From the NCBI GenBank assembly GCA_050633465.1, contig JBOEGO010000015.1, forward strand, positions 179,142-243,141: a stretch of 64,000 nucleotides of DNA. Reading direction: 5' to 3'. The notes under the pieces are model-generated. The model searched no databases. It was not told the DNA's origin and worked only from the letters and a program-made list of their open reading frames with translations. The DNA comes from UBA3069 sp050633465. Its GTDB lineage: Bacteria; Pseudomonadota; Alphaproteobacteria; Rhodobacterales; Rhodobacteraceae. Within the stretch, counting starts at the first letter, position 1, and each line of letters opens with the position of its first letter. Both the position numbers and the translations under genes were made by a program. Positions 46,343-53,889 of the stretch are shown here, in pieces.

Positions 46343-46378
46343 AAAAACCCGCGCAAGTTCAGGAACTGCGCGGGTTTT
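46343..46378 (-). terminator. intrinsic terminator of the cytochrome c gene
   Basis: AAAACCCGCGCA, bulged A, GTT pairs with AACTGCGCGGGTTTT. Read on the minus strand it ends in a run of six T, 38 bases after the cytochrome c stop. Confidence 0.9.
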
Positions 46379-46415
46379 GGTGTTCTGGAGTGGGACCAAA
46401 GTCCCGGATACGGAA

Positions 46416-46847
46416 TTATTCCGCCGGAACGACGGATGCCAGATAGGCCGCAACATCTTCGCCGCCTTTTTTGAGTTTAAAGGTCATTTTGGATTTTGCA
46501 CCCGAATCATCCAGCGTTTCCTGAAGAAAGCCTCTGGGATCGGCGACATAGCTGGCCAGTGTGGCCTCGTCCCAGACCAGACCTGCCGCGCCTGCGGCCA
46601 CCAGATCGTCACCGTATTTGAAATCTTCGGCGGTGCCAGCGGTGCGGCCGATGACGCCGTATAGGTTGGGGCCGGTTTTGCCGCCTTTAACGATGGTTTC
46701 GTCGCCATTGGCGATCATGTGGCAGGATTTGCATTTCTTGAATCCTTTTTCGCCTGCGTCGGCGTCACCCATGGCGGCGTGGCTTTCGGCCAATAGGGGG
46801 GTGGCGAATGCCAGCGTGGCGGCGGCGATGGTCATAAGTGTTTTCAT
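46416..46847 (-). CDS. periplasmic class I cytochrome c (c2/c550 type)
   Basis: 143 residues; GGAGAGG precedes the ATG at 46847 and a signal peptide ends near PLLAES. Heme is attached at CKSCH (Cys39, Cys42, His43) and the axial methionine is in KSKMTFKL. The insertions and TGPNLYGVIGR segment fit the c2/c550 group that carries electrons from the bc1 complex to oxidases. Sitting next to ctaD, it may be a donor to the aa3 oxidase, and also to or from the SoxXA/SoxCD system. A 12-bp palindrome GGTGAATTCACC lies 77 bases upstream. Confidence 0.93.
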   Translation of the reverse strand: MKTLMTIAAATLAFATPLLAESHAAMGDADAGEKGFKKCKSCHMIANGDETIVKGGKTGPNLYGVIGRTAGTAEDFKYGDDLVAAGAAGLVWDEATLASYVADPRGFLQETLDDSGAKSKMTFKLKKGGEDVAAYLASVVPAE

Positions 46848-46923
46848 GGTCTGCCTCTCCAGATGTTCCAGATGGGTTTGCGCGTTCTTTCGCAGTGATA
46901 TCCCTTGATATGCCCTAATTAAA

Positions 46924-46935
46924 GGTGAATTCACC
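46924..46935. promoter_or_regulatory. 12-bp palindrome upstream of the cytochrome c gene
   Basis: GGTGAATTCACC, perfect dyad, in the promoter region of the cytochrome c gene. Possible regulator site; the protein is unknown. Confidence 0.3.
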
Positions 46936-46978
46936 CTGCACTAATGTCGCATGGCGTAATCTTGCGGGCTTTGCGGTT

Positions 46979-47650
46979 TTATAGCGGGCTATCCTTTGGC
47001 TTGTCCCCGAATGTCTGCTCAAAGCTGTGTCGCAGCGCGATATCCAGATCATCCATGCCGACGGGCAGGCCCAGATCAACCAGACTTGTTACCCCGTGTT
47101 CGGTTATTCCGCAGGGCACGATACCGGAAAAATGATCCAGATCCGGTTCGACATTGATGGAAATACCGTGAAAGCTGATCCATTTGCGCAGGCGGATGCC
47201 GATGGCGGCGATCTTGTCTTCGGCCGGGGCGCCTGCGGCGGTCAGGGGTTTGTCATTGCGCGCCACCCAGACCCCGACGCGGCCTTCGCGAATCTCTCCC
47301 TTGACGTTGAAACGGTCCAACGTGCTGATCACCCATTGTTCCAGTTGCTGCACAAAACGGCGCACATCATGGCCGCGCTTGCCCACATCCAGCATGACAT
47401 AGGCCACCCGTTGCCCCGGCCCGTGATAGGTATATTGCCCGCCGCGTTTTGACATATGGACGGGAAATCGGTCGGGGGCTGTCAGATCGGCAGGTCTGGC
47501 CGAGGTGCCAGCGGTATACAAAGGGGGGTGTTCCAGCAGCCAGATTGCCTCTGGCGCCGTGCCTGCCGCGATTTGGGCGGCGCGTTCTTCCATATACGCG
47601 CAGGCGGTTTCGTAATCGGTCAGCCCGTCGGAAATGATCCAGTCCACCAT
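46979..47650 (-). CDS. lipB: octanoyl-[acyl carrier protein]--protein transferase
   Basis: Moves octanoyl groups from ACP to lipoate-dependent enzymes such as pyruvate dehydrogenase. 223 residues from ATG 47650. RGGQYTYHGPGQRVAYVMLD, AAIGIRLRKWISFHGISINV (catalytic lysine upstream, substrate-binding) and GIVPCGITEHGVTSL (catalytic cysteine) are all present. It stands alone between the cytochrome gene and tRNA-Leu. Confidence 0.96.
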   Translation of the reverse strand: MVDWIISDGLTDYETACAYMEERAAQIAAGTAPEAIWLLEHPPLYTAGTSARPADLTAPDRFPVHMSKRGGQYTYHGPGQRVAYVMLDVGKRGHDVRRFVQQLEQWVISTLDRFNVKGEIREGRVGVWVARNDKPLTAAGAPAEDKIAAIGIRLRKWISFHGISINVEPDLDHFSGIVPCGITEHGVTSLVDLGLPVGMDDLDIALRHSFEQTFGDKPKDSPL

Positions 47651-47874
47651 TCGGCGTTCCCCCTGTCCTGGGCCATCAATTAACCTGCGCCGGAAATAAA
47701 GGGAACCCTGCGCCATAACCGCAAGGCGTCAGGCGCGGTTTCGGCCGGGGACCGAAAGGGGGGGGGCGGGCAAGGGCAAGCGCCGGTAGGAGGGTGTAAT
47801 TCTTGCAAATATACTCTTCACAACGCGGCGGGGGAAAGCTATACGCCCGTCACCTACCGGATACCTGATCACGT

Positions 47875-47960
47875 GCGGCCGTGGCGGAATGGTAGACGCG
47901 CAGCGTTGAGGTCGCTGTGGGGTAACACCCGTGAGAGTTCGAGTCTCTCCGGCCGCACCA
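47875..47960 (+). tRNA. tRNA-Leu (anticodon GAG)
   Basis: The 7-bp acceptor stem GCGGCCG / CGGCCGC is followed by ACCA encoded in the gene. The anticodon stem CAGCG / CGCTG holds loop TTGAGGT with anticodon GAG at 47908-47910. The long variable arm and GTTCGAGTC T-loop are those of a type II tRNA-Leu, reading CUU/CUC codons. Confidence 0.96.
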
Positions 47961-48074
47961 GACAGCAGCCATACGCCTTTGAGGGACATGGGATCGGGGG
48001 CGGCCAAGAGATCGGGCATCCGGCATTTTCACATGGTTTGTTTTGTCAGGCGTTTTGATTGCGCCGGCGTGTCG

Positions 48075-49133
48075 TTATTCTGCCGGTTGGAACCCTTCGA
48101 TCAACTGGCGCAGGCCAAAGGCCGCACCGGCAAAAATAGCGGCAAAGGTCAGCGGCGCGGAGAATGCCAGCATGGAAAAGGCCGAAAGCCCCTGACCGAT
48201 GGTGCAGCCAAGTGCCAGAACCGCGCCCGCCCCCATCAGGGAGGCACCGGTGATCTGGCGGCGCAGCTCGCGGGGGTCCTCGCAGGCTTCCCAGCGGAAA
48301 TGGCCCTTTATCAATGACCCGATGAATGCCCCGATGATGACGCCCGTCACCGATCCCACGGCAAAGGATGGCGCACGCGCCGAGGCCGTCATGGCATAAA
48401 GCAGGGTTTCCCCGACCGGTGCGGAAAAGCTGTGCGATACCACGGGCAAATCGGAAAACCCGCCATTGGCCACCCAAGACGTGCCAAGCCAGCCCGAAAC
48501 CACGGCCAAGGCCACGACGGCCGACCAGAAAATCGAAACAGGCCGGGCCAGAAACGGGCGCGATGCCAGGGCCGCAAATGCAATGCTGGCGCCGATGAAT
48601 ATCCCGATCGTATCGACGGGCAGGCCCGTGGTCGCACCGATGAAATGGGCAAAGCCCGGCGGCAGGTCATTGACCACATCCGCCTGTGGAAACAGGGTGA
48701 TCCGCAGTTGGGCAAGAGGGCCAGAAAGCACCGCATAGGCGGATACGCCCATCACCAGCACAATGACAAAGGCACGCATATCGCCACCACCAAGCCGCGC
48801 GATGGAGCCGTAACCACAGTTGCCTGCCAAGGCCATGCCGTAGCCAAACATCAATCCACCCAAAACCGCGGCAACGGGCATCCAGCGGATTGACAGGTAA
48901 TAGGATTGTGCGGTGTTCACCATTCCCAGAGCCGACAAGGCGAAAACGCCGATGACGGACAGGCCGATCGCCAGCACCCACATACGCATACGCGTATCGG
49001 ACCCGCCATATAACAGATCCTCGATCGCGCCCATGGTGCAGAAACGGCCCAGTCGTGCGGCCAAGCCCAGCAAAAGCCCGCCCCCAAGCCCGATCAGGGC
49101 CACAAGCATATCGTCGCTCAACCAATCCAGCAT
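48075..49133 (-). CDS. soxT: SoxT, YeeE/YedE-family sulfur-compound transporter
   Basis: A 352-residue membrane protein with about nine spans. Three conserved cysteine motifs of the YeeE/TsuA thiosulfate channel family are present: LGRFCTMGAIEDLLYG, GNCGYGSIARLGGGD and GCTIGQGLSAF. In Paracoccus-type clusters, soxT lies beside soxR and soxS and is thought to move a sulfur compound across the membrane, possibly for signalling to SoxR. Last gene of the leftward soxS-soxR-soxT transcript. Confidence 0.9.
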   Translation of the reverse strand: MLDWLSDDMLVALIGLGGGLLLGLAARLGRFCTMGAIEDLLYGGSDTRMRMWVLAIGLSVIGVFALSALGMVNTAQSYYLSIRWMPVAAVLGGLMFGYGMALAGNCGYGSIARLGGGDMRAFVIVLVMGVSAYAVLSGPLAQLRITLFPQADVVNDLPPGFAHFIGATTGLPVDTIGIFIGASIAFAALASRPFLARPVSIFWSAVVALAVVSGWLGTSWVANGGFSDLPVVSHSFSAPVGETLLYAMTASARAPSFAVGSVTGVIIGAFIGSLIKGHFRWEACEDPRELRRQITGASLMGAGAVLALGCTIGQGLSAFSMLAFSAPLTFAAIFAGAAFGLRQLIEGFQPAE

Positions 49134-49248
49134 GGCGTTTCCTCCCCCTGCTTTTTTGATGGCTCGCCTCCGTCGCCGGAAAAACCGGCACGAACCAGCC
49201 TGTTCATGCGCGCCCAGATCGGCCCGGAGATCGTGTCAGACCCCGGGA

Positions 49249-49578
49249 TCAGGCACAGAACAGATCATATACCAATTCGAGTATACGTTTGGGGCGGTCG
49301 TCCGCCAAACGATAATATATCGCTTTGCCATCGCGGCGGGGTGTTACCAGCCCCTCCAGACGCAGGCGGGACAGTTGCTGGCTGACGGCGGCCTGACGGG
49401 CGGACAGCAGTTCCTCGAGTTCGGTGACGGATTTTTCGCCTGACACCAGATGGCACAGGATCATCAGCCGCCCCTCGTGGCTGACCGCCTTGAGGAAATT
49501 CGACGCGTTGGTCGCATTCTCGACGATACGGTCCATCTCGTCATCCGAGATGGCGCTATCAAAGACTGGCAATCCCAT
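49249..49578 (-). CDS. soxR: SoxR, ArsR-type sulfur-responsive repressor
   Basis: A 109-residue winged-helix protein: HEGRLMILCHLVSGEKSVTELEELL, the recognition helix RQAAVSQQLSRLRLEGLV and wing RRDGKAIYYRL. The two cysteines of persulfide sensors (SqrR/BigR/SoxR) are both present, Cys42 in MILC and Cys108 at LFCA; this numbering, almost equal to that of SqrR, and the AAGGA site support the ATG at 49578 over 49593. It is expected to repress the sox promoters until reactive sulfur links the cysteines. Confidence 0.93.
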   Translation of the reverse strand: MGLPVFDSAISDDEMDRIVENATNASNFLKAVSHEGRLMILCHLVSGEKSVTELEELLSARQAAVSQQLSRLRLEGLVTPRRDGKAIYYRLADDRPKRILELVYDLFCA

Positions 49579-49677
49579 GCCCGTATCCTTCATGCCATGA
49601 TCTTTTCCGGTTGGGGTGTTTTACAGTGTCAAACACCCGAAGGTCCAGTTTTTCGCAGCGTTTTCGCGACAAAAGAA

Positions 49678-50046
49678 CTAACTGTCGCCATCAAAGCCCG
49701 TTTTCGACCGCAACATCATTTCCAACATGCCCCAAAAGAAATTATCGCCGGGGTAGCCTTCGATCCGGCCCAGTTCCCGACCGTCCTGCACCAGAACAAA
49801 GGTGGGCGTAAAAACGGCGGGGCGGGTAAAGGTGACGCCATCAGGGGGCGCATCGGCGATATCCACCATGCGCAGCGGGGCGAACCGGCCCATGGCAGTG
49901 TTGGGGTAGGCGGGGCCGATCTCTTCTTTCCAGGCAATACAATAGTGACAGCCCTGACGTTCGACCATGACCAGTTCTGCCGCGCTGGCAAGGCCGGGCA
50001 GCATGGTGACAATCAACAGCAGCGATCTAAATAGGTGGTGCATCAT
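49678..50046 (-). CDS. soxS: SoxS, periplasmic thioredoxin-like protein
   Basis: 122 residues with a signal peptide (LFRSLLLIVTMLPGLASA) and a thioredoxin fold holding the redox motif CHYC (Cys33, Cys36). The cis-proline segment is VFTPTFVLVQDG. In Paracoccus, SoxS reductively reactivates SoxYZ. First gene of the leftward transcript; divergent from soxV. Confidence 0.92.
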   Translation of the reverse strand: MMHHLFRSLLLIVTMLPGLASAAELVMVERQGCHYCIAWKEEIGPAYPNTAMGRFAPLRMVDIADAPPDGVTFTRPAVFTPTFVLVQDGRELGRIEGYPGDNFFWGMLEMMLRSKTGFDGDS

Positions 50047-50080
50047 CAACCCGATTGACGAAAACTTATCCCATAACGTA

Positions 50081-50098
50081 ATCTGAATATGTGAATTA
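50081..50098. promoter_or_regulatory. possible SoxR site in the soxS-soxV gap
   Basis: TGAAT-ATG-TGAAT repeats a half-site that also forms the palindrome before soxX. SoxR of Paracoccus and Pseudaminobacter is known to bind this intergenic position. Sequence match is only partial. Confidence 0.4.
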
Positions 50099-50116
50099 AT
50101 CAAGGAACCCCCTTTC

Positions 50117-50854
50117 ATGCTGGATATTTCCTTTGCCGGTGCGGCCATCGCCGGATTGCTGAGCTTTTTCACGCCATGTATTTTGCCGATGGTGCCGTTT
50201 TACCTAAGCTATATGGCGGGAATTTCCATGGCAGAACTGCGCGGCGACGGGCAAATCGCCCCCGGGGCGCAGCGGCGGTTGCTGCTGTCGGCGGTGTGTT
50301 TTGCGCTGGGCGTGACATCAATTTTCGTCATGTTGGGCATGGGGGCCACGGCGCTGGGCACGGCATTCGCACAGTGGAAACAGCCGCTTAGCTATGTCGC
50401 GGCGGCGATATTGTTTCTGTTCGGCCTGCATTTTCTGGGGATTTTCAAAATCGGTTTTTTGTATCGCGAGGCGCGCATGGAGAGCAAAGCCGAACCCACC
50501 ACGATGCTTGGCGCCTATGTGATGGGGCTGGCGTTCGGATTTGGCTGGACGCCCTGCGTTGGTCCGGCCTTGGCGTCGATCCTGATGGTCGCCAGCGGCA
50601 TGGGGAACATCTGGCAGGGCGGTTTGCTGTTGCTGGTTTACGGTTTGGCAATGACTTCGCCGTTTGTTGTTGCGGCGCTGTTTGCGCGCCCGTTCCTGTC
50701 ATGGATGCAGCGAAACCGGAAATATCTGGGCTATGTAGAAAAGGTGATGGGGGTCATGCTCATCGTTTTCGCCGTGCTGATTGCGACAAATGGTGTGACG
50801 CTGATCGCGGATTGGATGATTCGGGCGTTTCCCGGATTCGTTTCGCTGGGTTGA
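50117..50854 (+). CDS. soxV: SoxV, CcdA/DsbD-like thiol transporter
   Basis: 245 residues, six membrane spans. The two redox cysteines lie in FFTPCILPMVPFYLSYMAG (Cys21) and FGWTPCVGPAL (Cys147). SoxV passes electrons from cytoplasmic thioredoxin to periplasmic SoxW. First gene of the rightward transcript; GGAACC precedes the start. Confidence 0.94.
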   Translation: MLDISFAGAAIAGLLSFFTPCILPMVPFYLSYMAGISMAELRGDGQIAPGAQRRLLLSAVCFALGVTSIFVMLGMGATALGTAFAQWKQPLSYVAAAILFLFGLHFLGIFKIGFLYREARMESKAEPTTMLGAYVMGLAFGFGWTPCVGPALASILMVASGMGNIWQGGLLLLVYGLAMTSPFVVAALFARPFLSWMQRNRKYLGYVEKVMGVMLIVFAVLIATNGVTLIADWMIRAFPGFVSLG

Positions 50855-50876
50855 ACGCAAAACAGGAGTAAACAAG

Positions 50877-51431
50877 ATGTTGAAGTTGGTTTTGGCCGTG
50901 GTCGCGGTTTGGGGCATTGCGGTGCCGGCAATAGCGGCGGAACTGGGCGATGACGGGCTGCACAAGACTGCGTGGATGCGCGACACGTTCAAGGATTTGA
51001 ACGACGATCTGGCCGAGGCAAATTCCGAAGGCAAGCGGCTGGCGATCATCATCGAGCAGCGCGGCTGCATTTATTGCACCAAAATGCACGAAGAGGTGTT
51101 CCCCGATCCGGCCATCGACAAATTCATCGGGGATAACTATTTCTTTATCCAGATCAATATGTTCGGCGATACCGAAGTGACGGATTTAGATGGTGAAACC
51201 CTGTCGGAAAAGGATATGGTGCGCAAATGGGGTGTGATGTTCACCCCGACCATGATGTTCTTTCCGCAAGAGGTTGCCGAAACGGCCCCGGCGAATAAGG
51301 TAGCGGTGGTGCAAATGCCCGGTGCCTTTGGCAAGGGGACCACGCTGGCGTTGCTGCGGTGGGTCAAAGAAAAGGGGTATTCGGGCGATGAGCCATTCCA
51401 GAAATATCTGGCCCGCACATTGGAACAATAA
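50877..51431 (+). CDS. soxW: SoxW, periplasmic thioredoxin
   Basis: 184 residues with signal peptide ending AIAAE and redox motif CIYC (Cys64, Cys67) in EQRGCIYCTKMHEE. The cis-proline region is VMFTPTMMFF. Receives electrons from SoxV and keeps Sox thiols reduced. GGAG precedes the ATG, 22 bases after soxV. Confidence 0.94.
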   Translation: MLKLVLAVVAVWGIAVPAIAAELGDDGLHKTAWMRDTFKDLNDDLAEANSEGKRLAIIIEQRGCIYCTKMHEEVFPDPAIDKFIGDNYFFIQINMFGDTEVTDLDGETLSEKDMVRKWGVMFTPTMMFFPQEVAETAPANKVAVVQMPGAFGKGTTLALLRWVKEKGYSGDEPFQKYLARTLEQ

Positions 51432-51471
51432 CGCATGACGTGCTGCGCCGGGCGGCCTGAAACGCATTTGT

Positions 51472-51491
51472 AAATTCATTTTTGTGAATTT
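51472..51491. promoter_or_regulatory. palindrome before soxX, probable SoxR operator
   Basis: AAATTCA-N6-TGAATTT, a perfect 7-bp inverted repeat, 81 bases upstream of soxX. In studied sox clusters, SoxR binds the soxW-soxX gap as well as the soxS-soxV gap. Same AATTC-N8-GAATT core as the site at 55627. Confidence 0.65.
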
Positions 51492-51571
51492 GTTCTTGCG
51501 AAGCGGCGGCGCGGTGGACTACGGTATGCCAAGCTAACCTAAAGATACAAATGGTAGCCAAGGGAGGAAAC

Positions 51572-52048
51572 ATGAGGCTTTCAACTTTGACGGTGGCCGC
51601 GATGCTGGCTGCGGGGGCGGCAATCGCCAACCCTGTCGCACCCGGCGACGTGGTTTTCACCGAAGATGGCGCAGTTGACGCATCGCTAAGCGGCACTGCG
51701 GGAAACCCCGAAACGGGCGCCAAGATCGTGGGCGACAAAAAACAGGGCAACTGCGTGGCGTGCCACCAGATTTCAGCCCTGTCGGATGTGCCGTTTCAGG
51801 GCAATATCGGACCGATGCTGGATGGTGTTGGCGACCGCTGGAACGAAGCAGAGCTACGTGGCATCCTGAGCAATGCCAAGCTGACCTACGAGGGCACGAT
51901 GATGCCCGCATATTATAAGGTCGACGGCTTTGTCCGTGCCGGGGATGGCTATACAGGCAAGGCTGCAAGCGGCCCGTTGGACCCGTTGCTGTCTGCTCAG
52001 CAGATCGAAGATGTGGTCGCGTTTTTGATGACTCTGAAAGAAGAGTGA
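51572..52048 (+). CDS. soxX: SoxX, monoheme cytochrome c
   Basis: 158 residues; GGGAGG precedes the ATG at 51572 and the signal peptide ends AAIANP. Heme binds at CVACH (Cys61, Cys64, His65); the axial methionine is in EGTMMPAYYK. With SoxA it forms the enzyme that couples thiosulfate to the SoxY cysteine. Confidence 0.96.
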   Translation: MRLSTLTVAAMLAAGAAIANPVAPGDVVFTEDGAVDASLSGTAGNPETGAKIVGDKKQGNCVACHQISALSDVPFQGNIGPMLDGVGDRWNEAELRGILSNAKLTYEGTMMPAYYKVDGFVRAGDGYTGKAASGPLDPLLSAQQIEDVVAFLMTLKEE

Positions 52049-52081
52049 TCGCATAAGGCGACAGGAATTAAGGAGACGACT

Positions 52082-52498
52082 ATGCAATTCTCGAGACGTG
52101 ACACGCTTGCGCTTGGGCTGGGAGCTGCGGCGATGACCGTTCTGCCGTTCCGTGCCCTTGCCGCAGCGGATGATGCCATTGCGGCATTCACAGGCGGTGC
52201 CGATCTGGCCGAAGGCGGGGTCACCCTGACCGCGCCCGAAATCGCCGAAAACGGCAACACGGTGCCGATTTCGGTGGAATCCGAAGGCGCGGTTGAAATC
52301 ATGGTGCTGGCCACCGGCAACCCCACGCCCGGCGTCGCCACATTCAAGTTCGGCGAACTGGCGGGCGCGCATTCCGCATCGACCCGTATCCGGCTTGCTG
52401 GCACGCAGGATGTTGTGGCGATTGCCAAATTGGCCGATGGCAGCTTTGCCAAGGCGTCTTCGACCGTCAAGGTCACCATCGGCGGCTGCGGCGGCTAA
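52082..52498 (+). CDS. soxY: SoxY, covalent sulfur carrier
   Basis: 138 residues with a twin-arginine signal (SRRDTLALG) and the carrier cysteine in the C-terminal GGCGG swinging arm. Exported folded, together with SoxZ, through Tat. Sits 33 bases after soxX. Confidence 0.97.
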   Translation: MQFSRRDTLALGLGAAAMTVLPFRALAAADDAIAAFTGGADLAEGGVTLTAPEIAENGNTVPISVESEGAVEIMVLATGNPTPGVATFKFGELAGAHSASTRIRLAGTQDVVAIAKLADGSFAKASSTVKVTIGGCGG

Positions 52499-52516
52499 TC
52501 AAAGGAGACTGAAAAC

Positions 52517-52846
52517 ATGGCAGAAGGTGTAAAACCCCGCGTCAAGGCCCCCAAATCGGCATCTGCCGGAGAGGCCGTTACGATCAAGACCCTGATCAGC
52601 CACCAGATGGAATCGGGTCAGCGCAAAAACAAGGATGGCTCTGTCATTCCGCGTTCGATCATCAACCGCTTTACCTGCGAATTTAACGGCAAGCCGGTGA
52701 TCGAAGTGGCGATGGAAGCGGCGATTTCGACCAACCCGTATTTCGAATTCGAGGCGGTGATCCCCGAAGCGGGCGACATGGTGTTCACATGGTATGATGA
52801 TGACGGTTCGGTTTACACCGAAACCAAATCGATCGCCGTCGGCTGA
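52517..52846 (+). CDS. soxZ: SoxZ, carrier partner of SoxY
   Basis: 109 residues, no own signal; exported bound to SoxY. KTLISHQMESGQRKN, PRSIINRFTCEFNG and MVFTWYDDDGSVY are family signatures. GGAG precedes the start. Confidence 0.97.
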   Translation: MAEGVKPRVKAPKSASAGEAVTIKTLISHQMESGQRKNKDGSVIPRSIINRFTCEFNGKPVIEVAMEAAISTNPYFEFEAVIPEAGDMVFTWYDDDGSVYTETKSIAVG

Positions 52847-52908
52847 CATCAAGCAATAGCAACCTGTCCCGGATCAATTGGGGCAGGAAAGCCAAAGGGA
52901 GGACGCAC

Positions 52909-53760
52909 ATGAAAAACATAGCAAAAACGGCGGTTGCCGCGCTGCTTCTGTCGGTTCCGGCCAGTGCATTCGCTGATGCGGATGACGACAAGCTGGTCAT
53001 CAACGGTGAAACGGAAATCGTGACAAAAACCACCGCGCCGGCGCATCTGGATGGCGCGCTGAGCGAGGTGATTTCGGGCTGGCATTTCCGTGATGATGGC
53101 ACGCAAGCCATGGAAATGGATGATTTCGACAACCCCGGCATGATCTTTGTCGATCAGGCCGTCGAAAGCTGGGCCAAGGTTGACGGAGCTGCGGAAAAAT
53201 CCTGTGCCTCCTGCCATGACGGGCCGGAAAGCATGGCGGGCGTGCGTGCGGTATATCCCAAGTGGAACGAAGCCGCAGGCGAGGTGCGCACGCTGGAAAT
53301 GCAGATCAACGATTGCCGCACCAGCAATATGGAAGCTGAAGAGTGGAAATATACCGGCGGCGACATGACCAATATGGCCGCGCTGATTTCACTGCAATCG
53401 CGCGGATTGCCCATGAATGTGGCCATTGACGGTGGCGCGCAATCCGTCTGGGAGCAGGGCAAGGATCTGTATTACACCCGCACGGGCCAGTTGGATTTGT
53501 CCTGCGCCAATTGCCACGAAGACAATTACGGCAATATGATCCGCGCCGACCACCTGAGCCAGGGCCAGACCAACGGTTTCCCGGTTTATCGCCTGAAAAA
53601 CGCCAAGCTGAACAGCGTGCATGCGCGGTTCAAGGGCTGCGTGCGCGACACCCGCGCCGAAACCTACAGCCCGGGCAGCCCCGAGTTTGTGGCGCTGGAA
53701 TTATATGTCGCCAGCCGTGGGAACGGCCTGTCGGTCGAGGCACCATCGGTGCGTAACTGA
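52909..53760 (+). CDS. soxA: SoxA, diheme cytochrome c thiosulfotransferase
   Basis: 283 residues with signal peptide ending PASAFAD. Two heme sites, CASCH (Cys99/102, His103) and CANCH (Cys199/202, His203), make it the diheme form. Cys244 in FKGCVRDTRAE is the active-site heme ligand that becomes a persulfide. With SoxX it attaches thiosulfate to SoxY. Confidence 0.96.
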   Translation: MKNIAKTAVAALLLSVPASAFADADDDKLVINGETEIVTKTTAPAHLDGALSEVISGWHFRDDGTQAMEMDDFDNPGMIFVDQAVESWAKVDGAAEKSCASCHDGPESMAGVRAVYPKWNEAAGEVRTLEMQINDCRTSNMEAEEWKYTGGDMTNMAALISLQSRGLPMNVAIDGGAQSVWEQGKDLYYTRTGQLDLSCANCHEDNYGNMIRADHLSQGQTNGFPVYRLKNAKLNSVHARFKGCVRDTRAETYSPGSPEFVALELYVASRGNGLSVEAPSVRN

Positions 53761-53767
53761 TCATTGT

Positions 53768-53789
53768 CCGGGGCGGGATGCCGCCCCGG
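53768..53789 (+). terminator. strong hairpin between soxA and soxB
   Basis: CCGGGGCGG pairs perfectly with CCGCCCCGG around the tetraloop GATG. No U tract follows, so it more likely stabilises the soxA 3' end or lowers soxB read-through than fully terminates. Confidence 0.5.
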
Positions 53790-53889
53790 AGCTGCTTGTA
53801 ATGTATTGAAAAGCTGCCCTTTTTAGGGCGAACCATTGCCTTGGCTGGCAAGGGCTCGGGATAACTTTAACCTATCGGAGCATCGGGAT

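Noticed and set aside
47729..48019. A 96-codon open frame on the minus strand with a GETRTLTG-like stretch.
   Set aside because: It runs antisense across tRNA-Leu; this peptide pattern is a well-known artefact of translating the wrong strand of tRNA genes.
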